Source: an uncultured Eubacteriales bacterium
Lineage (GTDB): Bacteria; Bacillota; Clostridia; Oscillospirales; Acutalibacteraceae
Length of the DNA stretch: 6,783 nucleotides
Assembly (NCBI GenBank): GCA_900320235.1
Contig: ONRO01000042.1
Coordinates: 1 to 6,783, forward strand
Direction: 5' to 3'
The notes under the pieces are model-generated. The model saw nothing but the letters and a program-made list of their open reading frames with translations, was not told where the DNA came from and did not search any database. Below are positions 6,300 through 6,783 of the stretch, one piece after another (within the stretch, counting starts at the first letter, position 1; every line of letters begins with the position of its first letter). Made by a program: the position numbers and the translations under genes.

Positions 6300-6345
6300 A
6301 AAACAAAGCTCCTCACTAGCGGCATAGTGGCGGCAGTGTGGGAGC
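6300..6345 (-). terminator. Probable rho-independent terminator of the convergent minus-strand gene
   Basis: Read on the minus strand, GCTCC-CA-CACT (6345-6335) pairs with AGTG-A-GGAGC (6317-6308) around a 17-nt loop. TTTGTTTT follows (6307-6300). It sits 28 nt beyond the stop of the minus-strand gene, the expected place. The stem has a small internal bulge and the T-tract is broken by one G, so it is weaker than the hydrogenase terminator. It shares the octamer AGCTCCTC with that one, probably by coincidence. Confidence 0.75.
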
Positions 6346-6373
6346 ATTGATGTCTTCTACAAACTGGAATTTG

Positions 6374-6766
6374 TCATCCTCTTTCCGTTTTCGTCTGTTT
6401 TACCATTAAGCCAAACTGTTCCAGCCAAGGTAATACGATCTCTTTATTTATCTCATAGGGCAGTCTGTCCATAATGGTTTCCGTTTGTGCTCCTTCGACA
6501 GCCCGAAGAAGAAACTGTATATCTTCAAACAGACAATCCTCATCCCAAGGCATATCTACGATATCAAAGTCAGCCGTTCCGGGTGCAATCTCGTTAATGC
6601 TTTTTTGGTCTTCCAGAAATGATATCAGTTCTTTCTGGTGTTCTGTCTTCTCGAAATCATCTGCGGCGGATATCAAAAGTTCAAAGAAACAATCCGTTCC
6701 CTGATTGTACATAACCAACGAATCGATCTTCGGCGATGATTCAGAAATTCTGATGATATTGCTCAC
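6374..6766 (-). CDS. Small acidic protein of unknown function
   Basis: I do not recognise this 130-residue protein. It is strongly acidic: I count about 27 Asp/Glu against 11 Lys/Arg, clustered in DFDIVDMPWDEDCLFEDIQ (residues 66-84). There is no signal peptide, no membrane segment, only two cysteines (C26, C78) and no metal or nucleotide motif. Alternating hydrophobic and charged residues suggest a small soluble, mostly helical fold. The start is GTG, supported by GGAGGT eight bases upstream. An overlapping ATG one frame away (6768-6766) is followed at once by TGA and cannot be the start. It is convergent with the hydrogenase operon and has its own terminator, so it belongs to a different unit whose upstream part lies beyond the window. 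Small acidic proteins of this size include immunity proteins, antitoxins and adaptor subunits, but nothing here selects among them. That it is a real gene is well supported by start signal, length and terminator. Confidence 0.78.
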   Translation of the reverse strand: MSNIIRISESSPKIDSLVMYNQGTDCFFELLISAADDFEKTEHQKELISFLEDQKSINEIAPGTADFDIVDMPWDEDCLFEDIQFLLRAVEGAQTETIMDRLPYEINKEIVLPWLEQFGLMVKQTKTERG

Positions 6767-6774
6767 ATTATATT

Positions 6775-6780
6775 ACCTCC
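6775..6780 (-). promoter_or_regulatory. Strong ribosome binding site deciding a GTG start
   Basis: GGAGGT on the minus strand is separated by 8 nt from the GTG at 6766-6764. The overlapping ATG at 6768-6766 is 6 nt away but opens a frame that stops immediately (ATGTGA), so GTG must be the start of the 130-residue protein unless the sequence has an error here. Confidence 0.8.
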
Positions 6781-6783
6781 ATA

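Noticed and set aside
1..6783. Rex operator search (TTGTTAA-type inverted repeat)
   Set aside because: No convincing Rex-like site was found by eye; the operon promoter is upstream of the window, where such a site would be expected.
1..6783. CRISPR arrays, insertion sequences, tRNA or rRNA genes
   Set aside because: No repeated spacers, transposase motifs, terminal repeats or RNA gene signatures were seen.

Overview
The window looks like a chromosomal segment of an anaerobic, fermentative Firmicute of the Ruminococcus / Oscillospiraceae type. The genes are tightly packed, modestly AT-rich, preceded by GGAGG-like ribosome binding sites, and sometimes start with GTG. The gene set (adhE, a kinase, hydS, a phosphatase, hydA2) matches the transcription unit I recall being described in Ruminococcus albus 7. 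That unit also contains a Rex-type redox repressor, which is not in this window. The genus is inferred from gene content and order, not from a marker gene.

Bases 1-6147 read as the downstream part of one plus-strand operon. The order is: the end of bifunctional aldehyde/alcohol dehydrogenase AdhE (cut by the window start); an APH-fold kinase; two tandem small thioredoxin-like [2Fe-2S] ferredoxin proteins; HydS, a putative H2-sensing [FeFe]-hydrogenase with a PAS domain; a SpoIIE/PP2C-type phosphatase with an extra C-terminal domain; and HydA2, a group B-like monomeric [FeFe]-hydrogenase. Gaps are 30, 14, 4, 14, -8 and 9 nt, and no terminator is seen until the strong rho-independent hairpin at 6093-6147. 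The promoter must lie upstream of the window.

Bases 6148-6299 hold no convincing gene. A second hairpin (6300-6345) serves as terminator for a convergent minus-strand gene (6374-6766) that encodes a small, very acidic protein I do not recognise.

Working model: AdhE (NADH to ethanol) and HydA2 (reduced ferredoxin to H2) are outlets for fermentation electrons when H2 is high. HydS carries a complete set of H-cluster cysteines, but two H-cluster methionines are replaced by Gly and Ser as in sensory hydrogenases, and it ends in PAS plus helix with no kinase or DNA-binding output. The kinase and phosphatase in the same operon are the obvious candidates to turn its signal into a reversible phosphorylation. 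Their target is not visible here. The least expected structural feature is a perfect 15-bp inverted repeat with a 4-nt loop inside the first [2Fe-2S] gene (1342-1375). It is absent from the adjacent paralogue and may set mRNA stability or relative expression within the operon.
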